Below, in pieces: positions 45,299-53,833 of a stretch of DNA of 64,000 nucleotides (positions within the stretch are counted from its first letter, which is position 1; each line of letters begins with the position of its first letter). Below the pieces are notes generated by a model. That model saw only the letters and a program-made list of their open reading frames with translations, did no database searches and was not told the origin of the DNA. The position numbers and the translations under genes were made by a program. The stretch is from Desulfovibrio sp. (GTDB lineage: Bacteria > Desulfobacterota > Desulfovibrionia > Desulfovibrionales > Desulfovibrionaceae), in NCBI GenBank assembly GCA_031272715.1, contig JAISTH010000073.1, positions 1-64,000 on the forward strand, in the 5' to 3' direction.

Positions 45299-46434
45299 AT
45301 GCATATTGATGAGATGTCGCTTGAGGCGGCGCCTTTGAATTCTCCATTTGTTAACCTGAAAAGCATGACTGGCGTGCCAGAAGGCCTTGATAAACAGTCT
45401 GACATTAATATATGTGATTCCCTATTAGATGTGGTAATGGTGCGTCATGAACAGCCTACAATTCGCGAGATCTTCAGGCGTATTAATAAAGGAATGTTCG
45501 TAATGAACCCTGATTTTCAACGTGACTTTGTTTGGGGACAAGACACTCAGTCACGTTTTATTGAGTCTATTTTGATGCGTATCCCACTGCCAGTCTTTTA
45601 TTTTGCAGAATGTCTTGATGGGAAAATAATTGTGGTTGATGGTTTACAAAGACTGACAACCGTGACGCGTTATTTAAGCAATGAGTTTCCTCTGCGCATT
45701 AATGGAGCAGATAGCTCGGAGTTTCAAGGCAAATTATTTAAGGACTTATCAATAAAATTGCAAAACCGTATAGAGGATACACAGTTAATAATTTATATTT
45801 TGGATGAAAAAATTCCAGAAAGAGCTAAATTAGATATTTTTGAGCGCGTTAATGCAGGAACGCCCCTTACACGACAACAAATGAGGAATAGCCTATATAT
45901 GGGGCAAGCCACTGCACTTTTGAAAAATCTTTCTCAGTCACATGCGTTCATACTCGCAACAGGGAATAGCCTAGATAAGAAATCTATGCGAGATAGAGAG
46001 ATTATTAATAGGTTTATGGCATTTTCTATCTGGGCGTTGATAACTATCAAGGAGAAATGGATCAATTCCTCGCCACAGCACTCAAAAAGATGAACAGTTT
46101 GTCATCTGAAGAACTATATGCGGTTGAGACAGATTTTTTACGGTCAATGCGTAATAATTACAGAATTTGGGGAGAGCAAACATTTAGACGGCACATGCCT
46201 GAGCAAGTCAATAAGTCGGTGGTCAATGTTGCTATGTTCGACGTACTGTCCGTGCTATTTGCCAAACTAGACGAAGGTTCCGTAAATGAAATTAAGGATG
46301 AAGCTCGCAGAAGACTATATAAATTACAAAGTAACATAGATTTTTTAGACTCAATTACTAAGTCAACAAATGATTTGAAACAGGTCAAAGTTCGATTTTC
46401 GTTAGCTCAGAAAACATTTGGAGGGATTTTGTGA
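45299..46434 (+). pseudogene. DUF262 protein, broken by a frameshift
   Basis: DUF262 (ParB/GmrS-like nuclease fold) proteins often belong to defence or restriction systems. The frame has NPDFQRDFVWG and the signature VDGLQRLTTV. It then reads RFMAFSIW, while the expected continuation (YLGVDNYQGEMDQF, then RSMRNNYRIWGEQTFRRH) lies in another frame from about 46025. One lost T in the run at 46022-46025 explains it. Without repair the protein ends at 46093. GGAGGGGG lies before the ATG. Confidence 0.8.
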
Positions 46435-47522
46435 TGCTACAGTCATTATCAATTAAAGGGTTTAAGTGTTTTGATGATAAATATTTCTCATTGGCGCCAT
46501 TGACTGTATTGACTGGCCAAAATGCTTCCGGAAAAACGTCTTTTTTACATAGTCTAGCTCTTTTACATCAATCTATATGCGATAATGAGACACTTGCCAT
46601 TTTGTTGCTCAATGGTTCAGTAGTCAATCTAGGCTGAGCTGGCGATGTTTTGCACAAAACAGAAGCGCGTGATCGATTCCATTTAGCATTAAGTTCCTCG
46701 CATTGGGAATGGGGTGCCGAATTTGCGCCTCTTGAAGATCGAGACTCCTTCCTAATGCAGCAGATAGCTCCCATAATTGAATTGCCGCAAGAACTTTTCT
46801 TGATGTTGCGCTCAATGACCTACCTTTCCGCAGATCGATTGGGTCCATCTGAGATACATCAAATTGATGTATCGCCAAGATATAATAATGTCGGAGTTCG
46901 CGGTGAATGGACGATCAGTCGCCTGCTTGAACTTAAATCGAAAGATATTCTCCCGGAACTGCGAATCCCAGAAGTAGCTCCATTATTATATCAGCAAGTT
47001 TCTGCGCAGATGAGACGTATTTTCCCAGGGTTTCGCATTAGACTTCAGTCAATCTCAGATACTAATCTTGCAACCCTCGTCCTTTCCACAAATGATATAG
47101 TCAGCTTTGTCCGACCACAAAATATGGGTTATGGCCTGAGTTCTCTGCTACCTATCTATGTTGCTTGCCTAAGTGCAGATAGGGACAATATTATTTTAGT
47201 TGAAAATCCTGAGGCACACCTCCATCCATCAGCTCAAGCCCATGTCGGCATGTTTCTTGCAAAGGTGGCTGCGGCAGGGGTGCAGGTTATCGTAGAAACG
47301 CATAGTGATCATTTTCTTAATGGCGTTCGGAAGGCTGTAAAATCAAAACAGCAAAAAATTAAAGCAGAAGACGTTGCTATTTTTTTCTTTGAAGGCATTT
47401 CGCCTGATGGTAAACCGCAGATAATACAGCCGATCATTGCTGAAAATGGCGGCCTTGATGATTGGCCAGACGGCTTCTTCGACCAGTATGAAAAGGATCT
47501 TGCTGTGCTCATAGATTGGTGA
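46434..47522 (+). pseudogene. AAA/DUF3696-type ATPase with an internal stop codon
   Basis: An OLD/RecF-like ATPase of the DUF3696 group. Walker A is GQNASGKTSF (near residue 30). After VVNLG comes an in-frame TGA at 46635-46637. The frame then continues intact through PQNMGYGLSSLLP, ILVENPEAHLHPSAQ (Walker B and its Glu) and VIVETHSDHFLNGVRKAV. A Ser codon TCA changed to TGA would fit the family. The start overlaps the preceding gene and follows GGAGGG. It is the middle gene of a three-gene operon. Confidence 0.82.
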
Positions 47523-47534
47523 GGGCGACACTCA

Positions 47535-48460
47535 ATGTATACATATTTCTTTAACGATTTATCACTCAGTGATTGGATTGACAACAGCATTAAGCTTGAC
47601 ACATCCGTGACCGAGCTACTATATTTTATAGACATCATGAAAATGTATAAGCAAGTTTTTTACCTGCACACGATTGGAATACATTCAAGGCAGGCCTGTG
47701 GCATGAATTTTCGGAGTGCTGTCAATAAACATATTCCTGTTGAAAAAAACGCAGATTATTTGCTATAATAGATAGGTCAACGCCGTCCCTCCCGAAGGAT
47801 TCAGTAATCCCTTCTGGCTGTACATTCTTCTATAGTAACACGCAAATACTAGATTCAGCTCTTGCCGAAGCTGCGTATAGAAATTATATGGAAGATATAT
47901 GTGCTACATACAGTCTCTCTGAATCTAGCTTTGCCTACACCCCATTGGCAATATGTTTCTGTGCAAACGGTACAGATACTGTTGTAAATGTCACGAATTT
48001 TTTTTCCGCGTCAACACTCATTGATTTTTTATTTGTGCAATGTGCTCCACTATTGCACAATTGGACAGATTTCATGAGTCTTGCTGAAAGGCTACCAGGT
48101 TTGCGGTTTGAACAGTCTGTCTACGACCGACTTGAGAGAGAAATATTTGGACGTCCTTTGGCAAACGCAATTATGCGCCGTCTCTCTATATTGAGTGAAA
48201 TGGCAACATGTGCGACAGCAGGAGAATTTCATGAACTTGATGAAAAATATTGGCATGGAGACCGTGCGTATTTTAGCGATGAATCAGATACCCGGAAGCA
48301 GAACTTAAGGCAAAAGTTGACATTTTTAGTCAGGGGTACTCCAACACTGTGTTCATTTCACGGGAAGATAAAAATTCGTGCATTCCGCATCTACATTGAC
48401 TCGCGACCAAAGATAGGAAATCAAGTCACAATTGTTTACATCGGTCGTAAAATTCTTTAG
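47535..48460 (+). pseudogene. Third gene of the island operon, frameshifted
   Basis: Not recognised. The first frame runs 77 residues to a stop just after a run of seven A (47743-47749). One extra A would join it to the second frame (RRLFAIIDRSTPS...), giving about 308 residues. The C-terminus (CSFHGKIKIRAFRIYID...VTIVYIGRKI) looks like a conserved beta-rich end. It lies 12 bases after the ATPase, so the three probably function together. Each of the three carries one disabling change. Confidence 0.65.
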
Positions 48461-48532
48461 CATTCGATAATAATAAGTAGGCATTGAAAACATATAAATT
48501 GAGAAACTAATTTAGCCAATTTAATATTTAAC

Positions 48533-48538
48533 TATAAT
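48533..48538 (+). promoter_or_regulatory. Consensus -10 element before the DedA gene
   Basis: TATAAT ends 12 bases before the ATG at 48551. Transcription should start near 48545, leaving almost no leader. No clear -35 is seen. Confidence 0.5.
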
Positions 48539-48550
48539 AGCACGGTGGCT

Positions 48551-49219
48551 ATGGAAGTCCTATTATATCTTATAGATTTTATTTTGCATATCGACAAACA
48601 TCTTTTTGAACTTGTCGAGCAATATGGGCATCTAGTATATCTCATCCTTTTTGTCATCGTCTTCTGTGAGACGGGTCTAGTCGTCACGCCGTTCCTCCCA
48701 GGAGACTCGCTGCTATTTGCCAGTGGCGTTGCGGCAGGCGTCAATCTCCTCGGGTATGGCCATGTCATGCTGGTTCTCTTTGCGGCTGGAGTACTTGGGG
48801 ATGCATGCAATTATTTTATAGGGAGATATGTTGGACCGCCAATTTTTTCTCGAGAGAGTAGATTCATCAAGCGGGAATACTTGATCAAGGCAAATGCATT
48901 TTATACACGACACGGTGGCAAGGCGATAGTTTTGGCGAGGTTCGTGCCGATCGTTCGAACGTTCGCCCCATTCGTCGCTGGCGTAGCTCTCATGTTTCCG
49001 CCAGCGTTCTTTACCTACAATTTTTTGGGGTGTGCCCTATGGGTAGGGGGATTGGTCTCAGCAGGATTCTTCCTCGGGAATATCCCCTGGGTGCGGGCGA
49101 ACTTCAGCATCATCGTCTACATCATCGTGCTGGTGTCGGTGATGCCGATTGCAATTGAGATGTGTAGATCTTGGTGGCAGGGAAGGAAAGCTAAGGCGGA
49201 AGTCAAGACGTCACGATGA
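48551..49219 (+). CDS. DedA-family membrane protein
   Basis: A 222-residue inner-membrane protein of the DedA family, which is involved in membrane lipid (undecaprenyl phosphate or phospholipid) flipping. It shows FCETGLVVTPFLPGDSLLFASG, GDACNYFIGRYVG, FYTRHGGKAIVLARFVPIVRTFAPFVAG, with the acidic Glu and the Arg residues needed in the family. ATG is chosen over a GTG 6 bases upstream. It converges on the ABC gene, overlapping its 3' end by 17 bases. Confidence 0.9.
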   Translation: MEVLLYLIDFILHIDKHLFELVEQYGHLVYLILFVIVFCETGLVVTPFLPGDSLLFASGVAAGVNLLGYGHVMLVLFAAGVLGDACNYFIGRYVGPPIFSRESRFIKREYLIKANAFYTRHGGKAIVLARFVPIVRTFAPFVAGVALMFPPAFFTYNFLGCALWVGGLVSAGFFLGNIPWVRANFSIIVYIIVLVSVMPIAIEMCRSWWQGRKAKAEVKTSR

Positions 49220-50642
49220 GACGTCCATCGTCCATGCGTGCGTGTCTATTGACGCACAAAGGGACGTCCTCGTCGTAGTGGGTGACGATGATGATGTGCA
49301 TGCCGGTCTCGGCGAGTTTGTCCAGCGTATCGAGATACTGGGTGCGCGAGGCGGCATCAAGTCCGGAACATGGCTCGTCAAGCAGCAAGATTGATGGGTT
49401 GCCCATGATCGCCCTCGCCAGAAACACGCGCCGCAACTGCCCCGTGGAGAGTTGATCTATGGTGCGGTCGGCCAGTTCCGCAAGCCCTATCGTCTTTAGA
49501 GCATGTAAAGCTTTGGCCTCTTCAGAGGCGGCAAAAGAGCGATAGAGTCCTACCGTGTTGTCGATTCCCGAACAGAGCAACTCCAGCACTGTCACATCGT
49601 AGTCGTACTGCGCCTGTGACAGGTCGGCTACGAGGCGGTATGCTTTGCGCACCTGCAACAGGGTGCGCAGAGGTTGTGTTCTGCCCGGCATCCACCTGCG
49701 GATGTGCCCTCCCGACGCCACCATCTCGTCCCCTGCCAAGAGGCGCAATAGTGTCGACTTGCCAGATCCGTTGGCACCTGCTATGCGCCAGTGTTCTCCT
49801 TGATGCATGTCCCATGTAATATCATAGAGGGCCTGCTCACGATCTACATACACATCGACATGATCCAGCGAGACAAGCAGGCGCCCGTCCTCTGGCAGAT
49901 GAGGGGCTGTGGCAGTTCTGACCTTGGTGGTGGGGGATTTCTTGTACTGGGGTACATTTTTGCGTAGCTTGCCATGGTCAAGCCAATATCTGTGCGTACA
50001 CCATGAAGGGATATTTGCGAGTCTATGCTCTGCCATGATAATGGTGTGGGAGTTTGCAAAAGACTCAAGTATACCCCAAAATTTCTGTCTGTTAGCCTTG
50101 TCCAAGCCGTCTGTGCATTCATCGAGGAGCAAGAGTTTGGGACCCCATACAAGAGCTCTGCCAAGTAAAAGCAAGCGGAGTTGTCCTTGAGAGAGACTGG
50201 GCAGTGACCTGTCCAGCAGTGCGGTTATCCCCATGCTCTTGGCAAGGGTCACACAGGCGGTTTTTTGATGATCTGGCGCGGAGCCGTAGAGTAAGGGGGT
50301 ATCGTCAAAACCTGTGAGCAACAACTCTAGGCCAGTCAGGAGCCATTGTTGCCGCTGATAGACTCCTTGCTGCAACGGTGACACTATTGCTGCGAGACTT
50401 CTTCCGGCAATGGGGGACGTCTCCTCTCCCTCGTCAGTCATCCACGCAATACGCCCTGTGGTTGCCCAGACATCTCCTCTGAGCAGGCGCAACAGCGTGG
50501 TTTTTCCCGATCCATTGTCGCCAAGCAAAGCGCAATGCTCGCCCTCGTATATGGTGAGGGTGACGTCCTGGATTGCGTCTCTGTCGCCTCCGGGAAGGCG
50601 ACAGCAGACATCCTTGAGCGTGGCAAGGATCGGAGCTGACAT
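49203..50642 (-). CDS. Tandem ABC ATPase (ModF/PhrA-like)
   Basis: A 479-residue chain with two ABC ATPase domains and no membrane segments. Domain 1 has GDNGSGKTTLLR, LSQGQLRLLLL and LLLLDECTDGLD. Domain 2 has GANGSGKSTLLR, LSTGQLRRVFLARAI and ILLLDEPCSGLD. In the first domain the residue after the Walker B Asp-Glu is Cys. The family has no permease of its own and is linked to molybdate handling in some bacteria. No transport or molybdenum gene adjoins it, so its role here is open. Confidence 0.88.
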   Translation of the reverse strand: MSAPILATLKDVCCRLPGGDRDAIQDVTLTIYEGEHCALLGDNGSGKTTLLRLLRGDVWATTGRIAWMTDEGEETSPIAGRSLAAIVSPLQQGVYQRQQWLLTGLELLLTGFDDTPLLYGSAPDHQKTACVTLAKSMGITALLDRSLPSLSQGQLRLLLLGRALVWGPKLLLLDECTDGLDKANRQKFWGILESFANSHTIIMAEHRLANIPSWCTHRYWLDHGKLRKNVPQYKKSPTTKVRTATAPHLPEDGRLLVSLDHVDVYVDREQALYDITWDMHQGEHWRIAGANGSGKSTLLRLLAGDEMVASGGHIRRWMPGRTQPLRTLLQVRKAYRLVADLSQAQYDYDVTVLELLCSGIDNTVGLYRSFAASEEAKALHALKTIGLAELADRTIDQLSTGQLRRVFLARAIMGNPSILLLDEPCSGLDAASRTQYLDTLDKLAETGMHIIIVTHYDEDVPLCVNRHARMDDGRLIVTS

Positions 50643-50660
50643 GTGGATATCTACTGGGTG

Positions 50661-51524
50661 TCAGGACAATGGGAGTATTTCTTTGCGACCGTGTCTGACG
50701 ACAATGTGATTTTTAAAGCCAAATGCTTGTGCATATGTCGCAAGTCGCGGAAATGCGTAGCCGATGTCGGCAGGGGCGTGGGCATCCGAGGCAAAGCTCA
50801 CGTCAACGCCACATTGTGCGGCCAAGGACATGATGAGAGGCGCAGGGTAAATCTCCTGGCATGGCTTGCGCAGTCCTGCAGAGGATATCTCCATGGCCAT
50901 GCCCTGTGTCTTGAGCTTGTATAAAGATTCTTTAAGAAGTTCTTGGCTTTTATGACGATTTAGCCAAATGTGGAATTGATCCACAGAAAATATCTTGATT
51001 AGATCCGGGTGTGAAGCGATCTGGAAGAGCCCTGAGGCGATCATGTCATTCCAAGCGCTAAAGTACGCTTCGTATATTTTGTCGCATTCTTCCTGAGACA
51101 AGCCCTCCCAGGCATCTGCCACATCGTCGAATCCCCACGTCCCCAAGAAATGGACACTCCCCAGCAGGTAGTCGTAGTCGTACGCCCTGCAGGCTGCCTC
51201 GGTAAATTGCAACTGCCCCTCCAGCCAGTCCATCTCCTGGCCAAGAAGCACCTCGCAGGGACCGTTTGACCCGCTACGCGGGGAGGCCCGCAAGGCGCGG
51301 ACCTCCCCAATGTAGTCAGGCATGTGTGCGGTCAGTTGATCCCGGTACTCATGCGTATAATTGAAACCCTCGGGCCGTGGCGAATGCTCCGTGAAGCCCA
51401 ACAGGGTCATACCCTTGTCAAGGGCGGCTGCATACATCTCTTCGGGCGTGGTTGCGCCGTGGGAGTAGCAGGTATGCGTATGCAGGTCGGCGAGGATCAA
51501 TGCATCACTTTCCCGTGTTTGCAA
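50661..51524 (-). CDS. PHP-family histidinol-phosphatase-like protein
   Basis: A 287-residue metallophosphatase with LADLHTHTCYSHG, GFTEHSPRP, LLGQEMDWLEG, YLLGSVHFLG, ASHPDLIK and SDAHAPADIG, the metal-binding His/Asp/Glu set of PHP enzymes of the HisK type. It may complete histidine synthesis (histidinol phosphate to histidinol). TTG start overlaps the upstream gene by 20 bases; a second TTG at 51500, just after that gene's stop, is an equally good start. Confidence 0.88.
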   Translation of the reverse strand: MQTRESDALILADLHTHTCYSHGATTPEEMYAAALDKGMTLLGFTEHSPRPEGFNYTHEYRDQLTAHMPDYIGEVRALRASPRSGSNGPCEVLLGQEMDWLEGQLQFTEAACRAYDYDYLLGSVHFLGTWGFDDVADAWEGLSQEECDKIYEAYFSAWNDMIASGLFQIASHPDLIKIFSVDQFHIWLNRHKSQELLKESLYKLKTQGMAMEISSAGLRKPCQEIYPAPLIMSLAAQCGVDVSFASDAHAPADIGYAFPRLATYAQAFGFKNHIVVRHGRKEILPLS

Positions 51525-52914
51525 GTCTGGCGCAGATGGCCTGCCCGGCTTTGCGGCCGGCTCCCATGGCGAGGATGACCGTAGCCGATCCTGTCACGAT
51601 GTCACCTCCGGCATAGACGCCATCAATGGACGTCATGCCGTGCTCGTCCGTCTCGATGTAGCCTCGGGCATTTCTGCGCATGTCGGGCGTTGCCTCGAGC
51701 AATATGGGATTCGCCCGTGTTCCCAGTGCAACGATGGCGAGATCCGTGGGCAAGGTCCATGTCTGCCCTTCAATGGGGACTGGCTTGCGTCTACCTGAGG
51801 CGTCCGGTTCTCCCAGCTCCATTTTCTGTAGTTTCACGGATGTGAGGCGTGCATTTTCGTCACCGCAAAATTCCAGTGGGGCTGACAGCAAGGAGAACTG
51901 CACGCCTTCTTCCTCGGCATGTTCGATTTCTTCCTTACGCGCCGGCATTTCGTCACGCGTGCGACGGTAGACGATGTGGACGCTCTCGGCGCCCATGCGC
52001 AGTGCAGTGCGTGCGGAATCCATGGCCACGTTTCCAGCGCCGTAGACAGTGACGTTTCGCCCCTGCAAGACAGGTGTGTCAAACTTTGGGAAATCGTACG
52101 CCCTGCCGAGATTGACTCTGGTCAGATACTCGTTTGCGGAACAGACGCCAATGAGGTTCTCGCCAGGGACTCCCAGAAAGATAGGTAGTCCAGCTCCAAC
52201 GCCGATGAAGACGGCCCCGTACTCTTTGCGCAGATCGGCCACTTGTATCGTCCTCCCTCCGACGTGATTGAGGCGGAAGGTGACGCCCATGCGCTTGAGA
52301 CCATCGATCTCTGCGGCCACGATGTCCTTGGGCAGGCGGAAGGCCGGGATGCCGTAGATGAGGACGCCTCCGGGCTCGTGGAGCGCCTCGAAGACGTCCA
52401 CCTGCAGTCCCTGGGCGGCGCAGAAGCCGGCACACGTGAGGGATGCCGGGCCGGAACCGATGCAGGCGACCTTGGCGCCATTACCCTTTGCCCCTTTGCC
52501 GCTGGAGGCTGGAGGCGTCTTGAGCATGGCATCGGCCACGAAACGCTCGAGGCGTCCGATGCACACGGGTTGCCCCTTGGCGCTGAGGACGCACTTGGAC
52601 TCGCACTGCCGCTCCTGTGGACAGACCCGGCCGCAGACGGCCGGCAGGCTGTTGGTGGACGCGATGGAGCGATGGGCGGCGGCGACGTCGCCCTTGGTCA
52701 AGTGGCCGATGAATTCCTTTATTGGGACCTCGACGGGGCATCCGGCGATGCACAGGGGCTTCTTGCACTGCAGGCAGCGTGCGGCTTCTTTTTTGGCCAT
52801 CTCCGCCGTGTAGCCCAGGGCGACCTCGGAGAAATTTTTCCGCCGCTGCTCGGCGGGCTGACAGGGCATTTCCGTCCGGGGGGCGATCGGTTTCTTTTGC
52901 TTATGCTCAGCCAT
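51505..52914 (-). CDS. nfnB: NADPH-binding subunit NfnB (glutamate-synthase small-subunit-like)
   Basis: The large subunit of NADH-dependent reduced ferredoxin:NADP oxidoreductase, which uses electron bifurcation. Its 469 residues have four-Cys clusters (ARCLQCKKPLCIAGCPVEVPI and CGRVCPQERQCESKC) for 4Fe-4S centres, FAD site ACIGSGPASLTCAG, GVLIYGIPAFRLPK, and NADP site VTVYGAGNVAMDSARTAL. The start overlaps nfnA by 8 bases, and the pair order matches known nfnAB. A glutamate synthase role is unlikely because no large subunit is present. Confidence 0.9.
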   Translation of the reverse strand: MAEHKQKKPIAPRTEMPCQPAEQRRKNFSEVALGYTAEMAKKEAARCLQCKKPLCIAGCPVEVPIKEFIGHLTKGDVAAAHRSIASTNSLPAVCGRVCPQERQCESKCVLSAKGQPVCIGRLERFVADAMLKTPPASSGKGAKGNGAKVACIGSGPASLTCAGFCAAQGLQVDVFEALHEPGGVLIYGIPAFRLPKDIVAAEIDGLKRMGVTFRLNHVGGRTIQVADLRKEYGAVFIGVGAGLPIFLGVPGENLIGVCSANEYLTRVNLGRAYDFPKFDTPVLQGRNVTVYGAGNVAMDSARTALRMGAESVHIVYRRTRDEMPARKEEIEHAEEEGVQFSLLSAPLEFCGDENARLTSVKLQKMELGEPDASGRRKPVPIEGQTWTLPTDLAIVALGTRANPILLEATPDMRRNARGYIETDEHGMTSIDGVYAGGDIVTGSATVILAMGAGRKAGQAICARLANTGK

Positions 52915-53746
52915 TGTGGGCCTCCTTGAAGAGCGCAAGGGACTGTTGCTCCTGGGTGCGGTAGGCGCCGAGGCGCAATCGCAGTTCGGCGAAATCCACC
53001 TTGTGGCCGTCGAACTCGGGCCCGTCCACGCAGGCGAAGCGGGTCTTGCCGTCCACGGTGACCCGACAGGCGCCGCACATGCCGATGCCGTCCACCATGA
53101 TGGGGTTGAGGCTGACCGTGGTGTGCACGCCAAAGGGCAGCGTGGTCTTGGCCACCGCATCCATCATGGGGACGGGGCCCACGGCCACGACCTCACCCAC
53201 CTGCTTGTCCTTCTCCAGGCGATCCCTGAGCAACTCAGTGACTAGCCCTTTGTGGCCGTAGCTGCCGTCGTCGGTGGATATGAGCATTTCGTGCGCAAAG
53301 GATCTGAGTTCATTTTCAAACAGTAACAAGTCCTTGCTCCTGGCGCCGATCACGGCAACCACCCTGTTGCCGGCCTTGGCGTGGCCCTTGGCGATGTGGT
53401 GCATGGCGGCGATGCCGGTGCCTCCACCCACGCAGACCACGGTGCCGCAGGGAGTGATGTGGGTAGGGTGCCCCAGCGGGCCGCACAGGTCGAGGATCTC
53501 GTCTCCCTCGCCCATTGTCTCCAAGGTCGCCGTGGTCTTGCCCATGACGAGGTACACGATGACGATGGTCCCCTTGTCGGGGTCGGTGTCGGCGATGGTC
53601 AGGGGGATGCGTTCGCCCATGGCATGGGTGCGTAAGATGACGAAATGTCCGGGCCGGGCGACTGCGGCGATGTGGGGAGCCTTGAGGGTGAGTTTGCTGG
53701 TCTTCCCCGGGATTAGCCGTTCGACGTGCACTATTGGTATTGGCAT
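52907..53746 (-). CDS. nfnA: NfnA (FAD / 2Fe-2S subunit, SudB-like)
   Basis: A 279-residue ferredoxin-NADP reductase-like protein with RPGHFVILRTHAMGERIPLTIAD (FAD), CVGGGTGIAAMHHIAKG (NAD), and the 2Fe-2S motif GMCGACRVTV...FACVDGPEFDG with four Cys. It forms the small NfnA subunit with nfnB directly downstream. The complex balances NADH, NADPH and ferredoxin in anaerobes. The family is also called sulfide dehydrogenase subunit B. Confidence 0.9.
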   Translation of the reverse strand: MPIPIVHVERLIPGKTSKLTLKAPHIAAVARPGHFVILRTHAMGERIPLTIADTDPDKGTIVIVYLVMGKTTATLETMGEGDEILDLCGPLGHPTHITPCGTVVCVGGGTGIAAMHHIAKGHAKAGNRVVAVIGARSKDLLLFENELRSFAHEMLISTDDGSYGHKGLVTELLRDRLEKDKQVGEVVAVGPVPMMDAVAKTTLPFGVHTTVSLNPIMVDGIGMCGACRVTVDGKTRFACVDGPEFDGHKVDFAELRLRLGAYRTQEQQSLALFKEAHNG

Positions 53747-53833
53747 GGAGGACTCCTGGCAGGGGGATGTGCGCCGGAGGGACGCAATGTGGCCATACTA
53801 AGGCAATTGTAGCACTCAGTCCACCTTGCGACA

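Noticed and set aside
46635-46661. Possible selenocysteine codon: in-frame TGA followed by a small hairpin (TGTTTTG/CAAAACA)
   Set aside because: The hairpin has almost no loop and does not look like a bacterial SECIS, the position is not catalytic in this ATPase family, and the two neighbouring genes are also broken. A nonsense mutation is simpler.
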